Of a stretch of 55,439 nucleotides of DNA, positions 25,110 to 34,456 are shown piece by piece. The notes below the pieces were generated by a model, which was not told where the DNA came from, ran no database searches, and saw nothing but the letters and a program-made list of their open reading frames with translations. The stretch comes from an uncultured Oscillospiraceae bacterium. GTDB taxonomy: Bacteria; Bacillota; Clostridia; Oscillospirales; Oscillospiraceae. The first letter of the stretch is position 1. Every line of letters starts with the position of its first letter. Location: positions 1 through 55,439 of the forward strand of contig CALXDM010000010.1 in the NCBI GenBank assembly GCA_944387065.1. Direction: 5' to 3'. Position numbers and translations under genes: made by a program.

Positions 25110-27774
25110 ACCGACGGGTTCCCGTCCCGGCGGGGGCGGGGCGGTGGGCAGAGCGCCGCTGGGCGGACCGCCGCAGGGCCTTTTCCAGCTCACACACCAC
25201 CACGGGGGTTATGGCCAGGCCCAACACGCAGGCCCACTGGGGCGCGGTGAGGGCGCACACGCCAAACAGCCCCATCAGCGGGGGCAGGAGCAGCACCGCC
25301 AGCTGGAGGGCCAGCCCCACCAGGAAGGCCTTATTCATGGCCGGGTTGGACAGGATGCCCAGGCGCAGCAAGGACTGATCCTCGCTGCGCACGTCAAAGG
25401 CGTGGAAGAGCTGGCAGAGGGTGAGGGTGGCAAAGGCCATGGTGTTGGCCGCCGCGTCGGCCAAGGAGGGGTCTGACAGGATGTACTCGCCCAGCCAGTA
25501 GGCGGCCAGGGTGAGCAGGCCCACCATGGCCCCCTGCCAGGCCAGGCGCAGGGAGAAGGCCCGGTCGAACAGAGGGGTTCTGGCCGAGCGGGGCTGCTGG
25601 TCCATAACCGAGCGCTCTACCGGTTCCATGCCCAGGGCCAGGGCGGGCAGGGAGTCGGTGACCAGATTGAGCCACAGCAGCTGGACGGGTACCAGCGGGG
25701 CCTGCTGGAAGTTGAACAGGGTGGCCAGAAACAGGGTGAGGATCTCCCCGATGTTGCAGCTGAGCAGGTAGTGGATGGCCTTGCGGATGTTGGCGTAGAT
25801 GCCCCGGCCCTGCTCCACGGCGTGGACGATGGTGGCGAAGTTGTCGTCGGTGAGGATCATGTCTGCCGCCCCCTTGGCCACGTCGGTGCCGGTGACTCCC
25901 ATGGCGCAACCGATGTCGGCCACTTTCAGGGCGGGGGCGTCGTTCACCCCGTCGCCGGTCATGGCCACCACCATGCCCCGCCTCTGCCAGGCCTGGACGA
26001 TGCGCATCTTGTGTTCAGGGGTCACCCGGGCATAGACGGAGAAGCGGGCCACATCCTGCTCCAGCATCTGCTGGCTCATAAAGTCCAGGTCCTCGCCGGT
26101 GATGGCCAGGTCGCCCGGCCGAAAGATGTCCAGCTGCTTGGCGATGGCCACGGCGGTGAGCTTGTGGTCGCCGGTGATCATCACCGGGCGGATGCCCGCC
26201 CGATAGCATTGGGCCACCGCCTGCTTGACCTCCAGCCGGGGGGGATCGATCATACCCACCAGGCCCACGAAGGTCAGTCCGGTCTCCAGCAGTTCCGGGG
26301 TGGGCTGGCCGGCGGGCAGGATGTCCAGATCTCGGTAGGCCACCCCCAGCACCCGCAGGGCCTGTCCGGCCATGGAGGCATTGGCCCGCTCCACGCCTAT
26401 GGCCATGGCGGGGGAGAGGGGGACGGGCCGGCCGCGCAGCAGGTGGGAGCACCGGGAGAGCAGTACGTCGGGGGCGCCCTTGACCATCACCCGGTACCGG
26501 CCCTTATGGGGATGGACGGTGCTCATCAGCTTGCGCTGGGAGTCAAAGGGCAGCTCGGCCACCCGGGGCATATCCCGTTCCAGCTGGTTCTTGTCCAGCC
26601 CCTCCTGGAGGGCGGCCTCCACCAGGGCGGTCTCGGTGGGGTCTCCGATGGCGCTGTCCCCGCCCTGGGGCAGCACCGCGTCGGCGCACAGTGCCCCGAT
26701 GGTCAGCGCCTGGGCCCGGTGTCCATCGTCCCAGGACCACACCTGCACCACCCGCATCCGGTTCTGGGTGAGGGTGCCCGTCTTGTCCGAACAGATCACC
26801 CCGGCACAGCCCAAGGTCTCCACCGCGGGCAGCTTCTTGACGATGGCCCCCCGGCTCGCCATGCGCTGCACCCCCAGGGCCAGCACGATGGTGACGATGG
26901 CGGGCAGCCCCTCGGGGATGGCGGCCACCGCCAGGGAGACGGCGGAGATGAACATGGACAGCAGCTGTTTGCCGTACAGCAGGCCCACACCGAACATCAC
27001 CGCGCACACGCTCAGACAGAGGAAGGAGAGGGTCTTGGAGATCTCGGCCAGCCGCCGCTGCAGGGGGGTGGCCGACTCCGGCGCGTCGGTGAGCAGCCGG
27101 GCGATGCGGCCCACCTCGGTGTCCATGCCTGTGGCGGTGACCACGCAGGTGGCCCGGCCGTTGGTGATGACGGTGGAGGCCACCACCATGTTCCGTCGGT
27201 CTCCCAGGGGGGTGTCCTCCGGCAGGGAGGGGACGGCCTGCTTGCTCACGGGGACGGACTCCCCCGTGATGGCCGACTCGTCCGCCTTCAGGTTGGCGCA
27301 CTCCAAAATGCGGGCGTCGGCGGGCACCAGGTCGCCCGCCTCCAGCACGATGAGGTCGCCGGGCACCAGCGCCTCGGTGTCCAGCCGGTCCAGCCGGCCG
27401 TCCCGGATGACCTTGGCCAGGGGGGCGGACATTCTTTGCAGCGCCTCCAGCGCCTTTTCCGCGCTGTTCTCCTGGGAGATGGAAATGCAGGCGTTGACCA
27501 TCACGATGACCAGGATGATGACCGCCTCTACCCAGTCCTCCCCTCCGGTGGACAGCAGGGAGAGGGCCGCCGCGGCCAGCAGCACCAGGACCATGGGGTC
27601 CTTGAACTGGTCCAGCAGCCGGCTGGCCAGCCCCCGCCGGCCGGCGCGCTCCAGCCGGTTGGGCCCGTGCTGGGCCAGCCGGCGTTGGGCCTGGGCGGCG
27701 CTCAGGCCCCGCTTGGGGTCTGTTTCCAGCTCGGAGAGAACCTGGCCAGGCAGTTTGGAAAACCATGCAACCAC
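25108..27774 (-). CDS. P-type (IIA) calcium-transporting ATPase
   Basis: 888-residue cation pump, probably exporting Ca2+. Landmarks: actuator TGES (ADESAITGESVPVSK), the transmembrane metal-site PEGLPAIVTIVLALG, the phosphorylated aspartate in CSDKTGTLTQNRM, nucleotide-domain KGAPDVLL, MITGDHKLTA and MTGDGVNDAPALK, and about ten transmembrane helices. Length matches bacterial SERCA-like pumps such as LMCA1. Start is placed at GTG 27774, eight bases from AAGGAG; the GTG at 27783 abuts that site. The exact ion is inferred. Confidence 0.92.
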   Translation of the reverse strand: MVAWFSKLPGQVLSELETDPKRGLSAAQAQRRLAQHGPNRLERAGRRGLASRLLDQFKDPMVLVLLAAAALSLLSTGGEDWVEAVIILVIVMVNACISISQENSAEKALEALQRMSAPLAKVIRDGRLDRLDTEALVPGDLIVLEAGDLVPADARILECANLKADESAITGESVPVSKQAVPSLPEDTPLGDRRNMVVASTVITNGRATCVVTATGMDTEVGRIARLLTDAPESATPLQRRLAEISKTLSFLCLSVCAVMFGVGLLYGKQLLSMFISAVSLAVAAIPEGLPAIVTIVLALGVQRMASRGAIVKKLPAVETLGCAGVICSDKTGTLTQNRMRVVQVWSWDDGHRAQALTIGALCADAVLPQGGDSAIGDPTETALVEAALQEGLDKNQLERDMPRVAELPFDSQRKLMSTVHPHKGRYRVMVKGAPDVLLSRCSHLLRGRPVPLSPAMAIGVERANASMAGQALRVLGVAYRDLDILPAGQPTPELLETGLTFVGLVGMIDPPRLEVKQAVAQCYRAGIRPVMITGDHKLTAVAIAKQLDIFRPGDLAITGEDLDFMSQQMLEQDVARFSVYARVTPEHKMRIVQAWQRRGMVVAMTGDGVNDAPALKVADIGCAMGVTGTDVAKGAADMILTDDNFATIVHAVEQGRGIYANIRKAIHYLLSCNIGEILTLFLATLFNFQQAPLVPVQLLWLNLVTDSLPALALGMEPVERSVMDQQPRSARTPLFDRAFSLRLAWQGAMVGLLTLAAYWLGEYILSDPSLADAAANTMAFATLTLCQLFHAFDVRSEDQSLLRLGILSNPAMNKAFLVGLALQLAVLLLPPLMGLFGVCALTAPQWACVLGLAITPVVVCELEKALRRSAQRRSAHRPAPAGTGTRR

Positions 27775-27813
27775 AGCAAACACTCCTTTTCGTAAAAGCC
27801 GTTGCTGTCTATC

Positions 27814-27842
27814 ACTATAAGCGGGGAGCGGGGGCGAAACAA
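27814..27842 (-). promoter_or_regulatory. promoter of the calcium ATPase gene
   Basis: Minus strand: TTGTTT (27837-27842), 17 bases, TATAGT (27814-27819), about 40 bases before the start codon. Confidence 0.65.
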
Positions 27843-27866
27843 AGGGAAGGACAGGCCCAAGGGGCA

Positions 27867-27902
27867 GAAAAAACCGGCCTGCGGCATTTGCCGCGGGCCG
27901 GT
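27867..27902 (-). terminator. rho-independent terminator after the foldase gene
   Basis: Minus strand: ACCGGCCCGCGGC pairs with GCCGCAGGCCGGT and is followed by TTTTTT (27868-27873). Confidence 0.88.
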
Positions 27903-27930
27903 CAACGGACGGTTACAGGGAGAAGGGAGC

Positions 27931-29103
27931 TTACGAAACCTCGTCAGAGCTGCTGGGCGCGGGGCTGGCAGAGGCGGCGGCTTCCTCTTGGAGCTGCTGG
28001 GCCATGGCCTCCTGCCAGGCGATGTAGCGGGCATAGAAGTCGGCCACGTCCAGGTTCTCGATGGCTGTCGCCGGGGTGATCTCAGCCTCCTCCATCCATT
28101 GGTCGATCTGGGTCTCCAGCTGGGACTGGCGGTAGGCGTCCTGGTAGCTGTCCGGATTCTCTACCTCCCCCCGCAGGATGATGTGGTAGCCGTAGGAGGA
28201 CTCCACCACCTCAGAGATCTCCCCAAAGTCTAGGGACAGGGCGGTCTGCTCAAACTCGGGCACCATCTGGCCCACGGTGGTGGTGTACCCATCCGGGTTG
28301 GTCGCCAGGCCGGTGTCCTGGCTGTACTCGTTCATCAGCTGGTCAAACAGGGTCGCGGGGTCGTCGCTGGCGCGCAGCTGGGCCAGCAGGTCGTCGGCCA
28401 GCGCCCGCTGCTGGGCGATGGTGTCCTCATCCAGGCTGGGGTAGGCATAGCTGCCGTCGGCCTGAAGGGTGGGGGTGCCCTCCATGTCCACGGTGAGTAG
28501 CAGGATGTGTTTGGCCTGGTAGACGTAGTTGTTCAACTCATCGGGGGTGGGTGCCTGAGTGAGGGCTTGCAGCAGGTTGTCGTAATAGTAGGTGACGGAG
28601 AAGATAAACTCCATGGTCTCATCGGTGAGGCCGAACAGGAGCTTCTGGTTGTCATAGGTCTCCTGGCCGTTGGCGGTCAGCTCTGCCTGGATCTGGGCCA
28701 GCTGCTCGTCGGTGAGGGGACAGCCCTCCTCCAGAGCCTTTTGCTCCATGATGATGTAGGAGGCGGTCATGGTGATGCTGTCCTGGAGCAGCTGGTCGGC
28801 GTAGCCGGCCACCGTCCCCCCGGAGGAGGCGTAGTACTGCTCAAAACTGGCGCAGTTCAGGGCCAGCCAGTACAGGAACAGGTCGGCGGGCACCTGCTGG
28901 CCATTGACGGTCAGGGCGGCGTCACCGGCCTGCATCCCGGCGGAGAAGGCCAGCAGGTCCTGGGTGAGGTCGGCCTCGATCTCCCCGGCGGCGCTGGAGC
29001 TGGCGGACGGATCGGCGCTGGGGTCGGATGTGGGGCCGCCGCAGGCAGCCAGGGACAGCGCCAGCCCGGTGGCGGCCAGCAAGGCGAGCAAACGTTGTTT
29101 CAT
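27931..29103 (-). CDS. PrsA-like foldase lipoprotein (parvulin-type PPIase)
   Basis: 390 residues. Lipobox LSLAACGG sets the lipidated Cys near residue 22, followed by a Ser/Ala-rich linker to about 45. Then come SurA/PrsA-like helices, and a parvulin domain from about residue 195 (YQAKHILLLTVDM) to SSYGYHIILRGE. The C-terminus ends in an Ala/Ser/Pro-rich tail. The role would be folding of exported proteins between membrane and wall. AGGAG lies before the ATG. Located directly after mfd, as prsA-like genes are in related Clostridia. Confidence 0.88.
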   Translation of the reverse strand: MKQRLLALLAATGLALSLAACGGPTSDPSADPSASSSAAGEIEADLTQDLLAFSAGMQAGDAALTVNGQQVPADLFLYWLALNCASFEQYYASSGGTVAGYADQLLQDSITMTASYIIMEQKALEEGCPLTDEQLAQIQAELTANGQETYDNQKLLFGLTDETMEFIFSVTYYYDNLLQALTQAPTPDELNNYVYQAKHILLLTVDMEGTPTLQADGSYAYPSLDEDTIAQQRALADDLLAQLRASDDPATLFDQLMNEYSQDTGLATNPDGYTTTVGQMVPEFEQTALSLDFGEISEVVESSYGYHIILRGEVENPDSYQDAYRQSQLETQIDQWMEEAEITPATAIENLDVADFYARYIAWQEAMAQQLQEEAAASASPAPSSSDEVS

Positions 29104-29170
29104 GGGGCAAATCTCCTATCTTCCATTGGGTTTCCAAGGCTGGGGGCATGGCCCCCGCAGGATAAGGGAC

Positions 29171-29199
29171 ATTGTACCACCCCAGGCTGGAAAAGGCAA
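29171..29199 (-). promoter_or_regulatory. promoter of the foldase gene
   Basis: Minus strand: TTGCCT (29194-29199), 17 bases, TACAAT (29171-29176), in the gap after mfd. The foldase gene therefore need not depend on the mfd transcript. Confidence 0.68.
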
Positions 29200-29216
29200 T
29201 GGGGTGGGGGAAAGGT

Positions 29217-32200
29217 TCACGATTTGTTTTCCATCCCATCCCCCAGCAGCCCGGCGTACCGCTCCACCAGGGCGGAAGCCTGGCGCAGGGGATCCTCCCC
29301 CCGGTTCAGCTTTAAGGTGAGGGCGGCCTTGTCCCCCGGGGAGAAGAGCAGCCGCCCATCCAGGGCGCCAGCCAGGGCGGACACCGCTTGCAGGTCGAAC
29401 CGGTCCAGGGTAAAGATAATCCGCTCTCCTTTCTGGGTGATGTCGGTGATACCGCAGGCTGCGGCCTGCCCCCGCAGCTGGGCGATGGCGATCAGGTTGT
29501 TCACCGGCCGGGGGGGATCCCCGAAGCGGTCGATGAGCTCGTCGGTCATGTCGTCGGCGTCCTCCTGGGTGCGGATGCGGGCGATGCGGCGGTACAGGTC
29601 CATGCGCTGTTCGGCGGAGGGGACATACCGGTCGGGGATGGCGGCGGCCACCGCCAGGTCGGCGGCGCACTCCGGGTCTGGCGCGGGCGCCTGCCCCCGC
29701 TCCTCCAGCACCGCCTGCTCCAGCAGCTTGAGATACAGGTCATAGCCCACGCTCATCAGAAAGCCGGACTGCTCGGGTCCCAGCAGGTTGCCCGCGCCCC
29801 GGATCTCCAGGTCCCGCATGGCGATCTTGAAGCCGGAGCCGAACTCGGCGTACTCCCGGATGGCGCTCATCCGCTTAGCGGCCACCTCGGAGAGCACCTT
29901 GCCCGCCCGATAGGTGAGGTAGGCATAGGCCCGCCGGGGGGAGCGGCCCACTCGGCCCCGGATCTGGTGGAGCTGGGCCAGGCCCAACTTGTCCGCGTCC
30001 TCCACGATGAGGGTGTTGACGTTGGCGATGTCAATGCCCGTCTCAATGATGGTGGTGCACACCAGCACGTCTACATCTCCGTCGCCCATGCGGGCCATCA
30101 CGTCGGACAGCTCCTCCTGGCCCATCTTGCCGTGGGCCACCGCCACCTCCACTTCGTCCCCCAGCAGGGCTTTCAGCCGGGCGGCGGTGCGCTGGATGGT
30201 ATCCACCCGGTTGTGCAAGTAGTACACCTGGCCCCCCCGCTCCAGCTCCCGGCGGATGGCGTCGGCCAGCACCGACCAGTCGTGCTCCAGCACATAGGTC
30301 TGTACTGGCTGGCGGTCGGCGGGAGGCTCCTCGATGGCGGACATGTCCCGGATGCCGGACAGGGCCATGTTCAGGGTGCGGGGGATGGGGGTGGCGGACA
30401 GGGTGAGCACGTCCACCTGCTGGGCCAGCTCCTTCAGCCGCTCTTTGTGGGTGACGCCAAAGCGCTGCTCCTCGTCCACCACCAGCAGGCCCAGGTCCTT
30501 GAACTTCACGTCCTTCTGGAGCAGCCGGTGGGTGCCGATGAGCACGTCCACCGAGCCGTCCGCCGCCCCCTCCAGGGCCTTGCGCATTTGGGCGGGGGTG
30601 CGGAAGCGGTTGACCACGTCAATCTCCACCGGGTACTTGGCAAAGCGGCTTTTGGCGGTGAGGTAGTGCTGGCGGGCCAGCACGGTGGTGGGCACCAGGA
30701 TGGCGGCCTGCTTGCCGTCCAGCACGCACTTCATCACCGAGCGCAGGGCCACCTCCGTCTTGCCATAGCCCACGTCGCCGCACAGCAGCCGGTCCATGGG
30801 GCGGGGGGCCTCCATGTCCCGCTTGATCTCCCGGATGGAGCGCAGCTGGTCGTCCGTCTCCTCGTAGGGGAAGTCGTCCTCAAACTCCTTCTGCCAGGGG
30901 GAGTCGGGAGAAAAGGCGTAGCCCGGCTGGCGTTGGCGCTGGGCGTAGAGCTGGATGAGCCCCCGGGCCAGGTCCTTGACGGCGGCCCGGGTGCGGCTCT
31001 TGGCCCGCTCCCACTCGCCCCCGCCCAGTCGGGACAGCCGCTTGGCCTCCGGGTCGTCCCCGGCGCCGATGTATTTGGAGATGGCGTCCAGCTGGGTGGC
31101 GGGCAGGTACAGGGTATCTGAGCCGGCGTAGGCCAGCTTGACGTAATCCTTTTGCAGCCCGTCCACCTGCATCTTCACCAGCCCCACGAACCGGCCAATG
31201 CCGTGGTGCTCGTGAACCACCAGGTCGCCGGGGGACAGGTCGGTGAAGGCGTCCACCCGCCGCCGGTCCTCGGCCCGCTTCAGGCGTTTGGCCCGCCGGC
31301 GCTGCTGCCCTTGACCTTCGGCCAGCACCGCCCAGCCGCTGCCCACATAGTCAAAGCCGGAGGACAGGGCACCCACGGCGATGGTCACGCCCCCGGGTTG
31401 GGGCAGGGCATGGAGCTGAAAGTCCACGGCGGAGCGGATCTTCCGCTCCCGGAGCAGGGCCTGGAGATTGAGGGCCCTCTGCTGGCTGGCTACCAGCACC
31501 ACAGTGGCAGTTCCGGCGGCCTGGAGCTGGGCCAGGTCGGACGCGGCCGTCTCCAGGCTGGCACCGAAGGCGGACAGCTGCCTGGCCTGGACGGACAGCA
31601 TGGCCTTGGGGGGCAGGGGGGTGGCGGAGGTGGCGAAGGAGTCCAGAAAGCACAGGGGAAAGTCGGCCAGCACGGCCATGAGCTCCCCAAGGTCGGCGGC
31701 AAAGACGGCGTGCCTGCCGTCCAGCGCCTCCCGCTGGATCAGGTCCTTCACATCCTCCCCCAGCTGCCACAGCCAGTTCTTCCCCCGCTCCGCCACCCGC
31801 CCGGACTCGGACAGGCACACCACCGCCTGGCTGGGCAGGTGGTGCGCGGCGGTGGACAGGGTGGGATAGCGGGCGGGCAGCAGCCGGTCTGGGGTGGGCT
31901 GCCAGCGGCCGTCCCCATCCTGGGTGGGCAGGGCCTCCTGCACCGGCAGAAAGACCGCCCGGTCCAGCCGGGCGGTCCGGCGCTGGCTGGACACGTCAAA
32001 CAGCCCCATGGAGTCCACGTCCCTGTCCCAGAACTCTACCCGCACCGGAAGGGGATGGGCGGGGGAGTACACGTCCAGAATGCCCCCCCGCAGGGCGAAC
32101 TGGCCCACCCCCTCCACCTGCTGGCAGCGGGCATAGCCCAGGGCGGACAGCCGGTCGGCCAGCTCCTCCAGGTCATACTGACCGTCCGGCTCTACCACCA

Positions 32201-32615
32201 CCGTGTGGTCGGCCAGCTCCTGGGGGGAAAGGGTGCGCTGGAGCAGGGCCTCCACGGTGGCCACTACCAGGGGGGTCTCCCCCTGGGCCATGCGGTGGAA
32301 GGCGGCCAGGCGCTGATGCTCCCATTGGCGGGAGGATGCCGCTCCCTCGTGGAACCAGAACTCCCGGGCGGTGAGCAGGGTGACGTCCTGGCTGGTGAAG
32401 GCGGTCAGGTCGCCAGCCAGGCGGCGGCCCTCCTCCTCATGGGCGCACACCAGCACCACCGGGCAGCCCAGGGCCTGGCGCAGCCCGGCGGCGAAGTGGG
32501 CCCGGTGCACCGGGGCCAGGCCGGATACCGCCACCGGGGCGCGGCCCGCGTCCAGGGCGGCCAGCAGCTGATGGAACTCCGGCACCTGTTGGAGGATGGG
32601 AAGCAATGCGTTCAT
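29217..32615 (-). CDS. mfd: transcription-repair coupling factor Mfd
   Basis: 1132-residue translocase that removes stalled RNA polymerase and recruits UvrA. In order: UvrB-like N-terminal domains (RGGILDVYSP), the RNA-polymerase-interacting domain near DLVVHEHHGIGRFVGL, then the RecG-like motor with LLCGDVGYGKTEVALR, VDEEQRFGV, TATPIPRTLN and QIRGRVGRS, and a C-terminal domain. Start at 32615 has GGGGAGGT five bases upstream. Conserved Firmicute order prs-pth-mfd is kept. Confidence 0.97.
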   Translation of the reverse strand: MNALLPILQQVPEFHQLLAALDAGRAPVAVSGLAPVHRAHFAAGLRQALGCPVVLVCAHEEEGRRLAGDLTAFTSQDVTLLTAREFWFHEGAASSRQWEHQRLAAFHRMAQGETPLVVATVEALLQRTLSPQELADHTVVVEPDGQYDLEELADRLSALGYARCQQVEGVGQFALRGGILDVYSPAHPLPVRVEFWDRDVDSMGLFDVSSQRRTARLDRAVFLPVQEALPTQDGDGRWQPTPDRLLPARYPTLSTAAHHLPSQAVVCLSESGRVAERGKNWLWQLGEDVKDLIQREALDGRHAVFAADLGELMAVLADFPLCFLDSFATSATPLPPKAMLSVQARQLSAFGASLETAASDLAQLQAAGTATVVLVASQQRALNLQALLRERKIRSAVDFQLHALPQPGGVTIAVGALSSGFDYVGSGWAVLAEGQGQQRRRAKRLKRAEDRRRVDAFTDLSPGDLVVHEHHGIGRFVGLVKMQVDGLQKDYVKLAYAGSDTLYLPATQLDAISKYIGAGDDPEAKRLSRLGGGEWERAKSRTRAAVKDLARGLIQLYAQRQRQPGYAFSPDSPWQKEFEDDFPYEETDDQLRSIREIKRDMEAPRPMDRLLCGDVGYGKTEVALRSVMKCVLDGKQAAILVPTTVLARQHYLTAKSRFAKYPVEIDVVNRFRTPAQMRKALEGAADGSVDVLIGTHRLLQKDVKFKDLGLLVVDEEQRFGVTHKERLKELAQQVDVLTLSATPIPRTLNMALSGIRDMSAIEEPPADRQPVQTYVLEHDWSVLADAIRRELERGGQVYYLHNRVDTIQRTAARLKALLGDEVEVAVAHGKMGQEELSDVMARMGDGDVDVLVCTTIIETGIDIANVNTLIVEDADKLGLAQLHQIRGRVGRSPRRAYAYLTYRAGKVLSEVAAKRMSAIREYAEFGSGFKIAMRDLEIRGAGNLLGPEQSGFLMSVGYDLYLKLLEQAVLEERGQAPAPDPECAADLAVAAAIPDRYVPSAEQRMDLYRRIARIRTQEDADDMTDELIDRFGDPPRPVNNLIAIAQLRGQAAACGITDITQKGERIIFTLDRFDLQAVSALAGALDGRLLFSPGDKAALTLKLNRGEDPLRQASALVERYAGLLGDGMENKS

Positions 32616-32714
32616 CGGGGACCTCCCCACTACAGAGAACTACAAGGATTGGGAAAGACGAAAGGGCGGGAACTGAAAGGCCCGCCGGGGGCAGGGGAAC
32701 GGCCTGCCTGGAGG

Positions 32715-33302
32715 TCAGTTAAACCGGTTCATGGCCCGGTCGATGCCCTGGGCCAGCAGGCACTCCACCGCCTGGGCGGCCTGATCGGCAGCCTGGTCCA
32801 TGGCGGTGCGGTCCGCCCCCTGGAACTGGCCCAGCACCCAGTCGGCCATATCGTAGTCGGGGTGGGGTTTGCGGCCCACCCCGACCTTGAGCCGGGGGAA
32901 CTGGTCGGTGCCCAGATGCTGGATGACGCTTTTCAGGCCGTTGTGTCCGCCGGCGGAGCCCCCCTTGCGGATGCGCAGTTTGCCCAGGGGCAGGTCCACA
33001 TCGTCGGAGATGATCAATACCTGGTGGGGGGGCAGCTTATAGAAGCGGGCGGCCTCCCCCACCGCCTGGCCGGACAGGTTCATGTAGGTCAGCGGCTTCA
33101 TCACCAGCACCCCCTGTCCGCCGATGAGGGCGGTTTGGGTCAAAGCGTGGAACTTCAGGCGGCGCACGGGGAAGCCGCCCCGCTGGGACAGCGCGTCGAT
33201 CACCTGAAAGCCGGCGTTGTGCCGGGTGTGCTCATATTGATCGCCGGGGTTGCCCAGCCCGGCCACCAGCCAGGCCACCGGCGCGCGTTTGGCAAACAGC
33301 AT
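32715..33302 (-). CDS. pth: peptidyl-tRNA hydrolase
   Basis: 195-residue enzyme that releases peptides from tRNA; it is SpoVC in B. subtilis. Signature motifs: LVAGLGNPGDQYEHTRHNAGF with the catalytic His, KPLTYMNLSGQAV, DDVDLPLGKLRIRKGGSAGGHNGLKS. The start ATG at 33302 has GGGAGGTG five bases upstream, ruling out longer in-frame starts. It lies between prs and mfd; the fin (yabK) gene of Bacillus is absent from the gap. Confidence 0.96.
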   Translation of the reverse strand: MLFAKRAPVAWLVAGLGNPGDQYEHTRHNAGFQVIDALSQRGGFPVRRLKFHALTQTALIGGQGVLVMKPLTYMNLSGQAVGEAARFYKLPPHQVLIISDDVDLPLGKLRIRKGGSAGGHNGLKSVIQHLGTDQFPRLKVGVGRKPHPDYDMADWVLGQFQGADRTAMDQAADQAAQAVECLLAQGIDRAMNRFN

Positions 33303-33331
33303 GGCGGCACCTCCCATCTGGGAAAGAAGGC

Positions 33332-33354
33332 GGGGCGAGAAGCGCTCTCGCCCC
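33332..33354 (-). other. hairpin between prs and pth
   Basis: GGGGCGAGA and TCTCGCCCC pair around a 5-base loop; on the minus strand it is followed by GCCTTCTTTCC. A weak terminator or an mRNA-processing structure inside the operon. Confidence 0.45.
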
Positions 33355-33415
33355 ACCGTTAAATTGCGGAGAAATCTGGATGTACAAAGCCGCGCCGGGC
33401 GGCCAGCCCGGGGGG

Positions 33416-34381
33416 TTAGTTGAACAGTTTGGACACCGAGCGCTCCTCGTAGATTCGCTCGATGGCCTCGGCAAAGATGTGGGCCACGGAGAGGTACTTG
33501 ATCTTGGGGCACCGCTGGGCGATGTCCTCCCGGGGCCGGATGGTGTTGAGGAAGAGCACCTCGTCCAGGCAGGAGGCGTTGATCCGGTCAAAGGCGGGGC
33601 CGGAGAGCACCCCGTGGGAGGCGCAGGCGGTGACCGACTTGGCCCCGCCCAGCTCCACCAGGGCCTGGGCCGCGTGGCACAGGGAGCCGCCGGTGTCCAC
33701 CATGTCGTCCAGCAGGATCACATGCTTGTCCCGCACGTCGCCAATGATGTTCATCACCTCGGAGGAATTGGCCTTCTGCCGGCGTTTGTCCACAATGGCC
33801 ATGGGCATATCCAGCTTTTGGGCGAAGGCCCGGGCCCGGGCCACGCTGCCCACGTCGGGCGAGACCACGATGGTCTGGTCGTGGCAGGCGGCGTAGCGGC
33901 GCAGGAAGTAGTCCACAAAAACAGGGGAACCCCGCAGGTTGTCCACAGGGATGTCGAAGAAGCCCTGGATCTGGTCGGCGTGCAGGTCCATGGTGAGCAC
34001 CCGGTCGGCCCCAGCCCGGGCGATCAAGTTGGCCACCAGCTTGGCGGAGATGGGGTCACGGGGCTTGGTTTTGCGGTCCTGCCGGGCGTAGCCAAAGTAG
34101 GGGATGACGGCGGTGATGCGCCCGGCGGAGGCCCGCTTGAGGGCGTCCACCATGATGAGCATCTCCATCAGGTTGTCGTTGACGGGGCTGCAGGTGGATT
34201 GGACCACAAATACGTCCGAGCCCCGGACGGTCTCGTAGATGGACACGAAGTTCTCCCCGTCGGAGAACGCGCCCACCTCGGCGTTGCCCAGGGGGATGCT
34301 GATGTCCCGGCAAATGGCCTCTGCCAGGGCGGGGTTGGAGTTGCCGGAAAAAATCTTGAGGTCCTTGCCATGTGAAATCAT
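33416..34381 (-). CDS. prs: ribose-phosphate pyrophosphokinase
   Basis: 321-residue class I PRPP synthetase that makes PRPP for nucleotide, histidine and tryptophan synthesis. Motifs: IFSGNSNPALAEAI near the N-terminus, the flexible-loop region FGYARQDRKTKPRDPISAK, MDLHADQIQGFFDIPVDNL and the PRPP-binding DDMVDTGGSL. Normal length. It lies downstream of the GlmU-like gene, as in Bacillus (glmU-prs-ctc-pth), but the ctc gene is absent here. Confidence 0.96.
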   Translation of the reverse strand: MISHGKDLKIFSGNSNPALAEAICRDISIPLGNAEVGAFSDGENFVSIYETVRGSDVFVVQSTCSPVNDNLMEMLIMVDALKRASAGRITAVIPYFGYARQDRKTKPRDPISAKLVANLIARAGADRVLTMDLHADQIQGFFDIPVDNLRGSPVFVDYFLRRYAACHDQTIVVSPDVGSVARARAFAQKLDMPMAIVDKRRQKANSSEVMNIIGDVRDKHVILLDDMVDTGGSLCHAAQALVELGGAKSVTACASHGVLSGPAFDRINASCLDEVLFLNTIRPREDIAQRCPKIKYLSVAHIFAEAIERIYEERSVSKLFN

Positions 34382-34456
34382 CGTTTGCTACATCCTCTCT
34401 CTGTGTGGGTGAATGGGGAGGGCGCTGATCCGGCTCCCGCCGGGGCAGGAAGGGGT

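Noticed and set aside
25771..27795. Long plus-strand ORF (674 codons) opposite the calcium ATPase gene
   Set aside because: Antisense shadow of a GC-rich gene: Gly/His/Gln-rich translation with no family features and no ribosome site, while the minus strand encodes a complete P-type ATPase.
29388..33362. Two long plus-strand ORFs opposite mfd and pth
   Set aside because: Translations are repetitive Gly/Gln/His-rich with no recognised domain; Mfd and Pth are intact on the minus strand.
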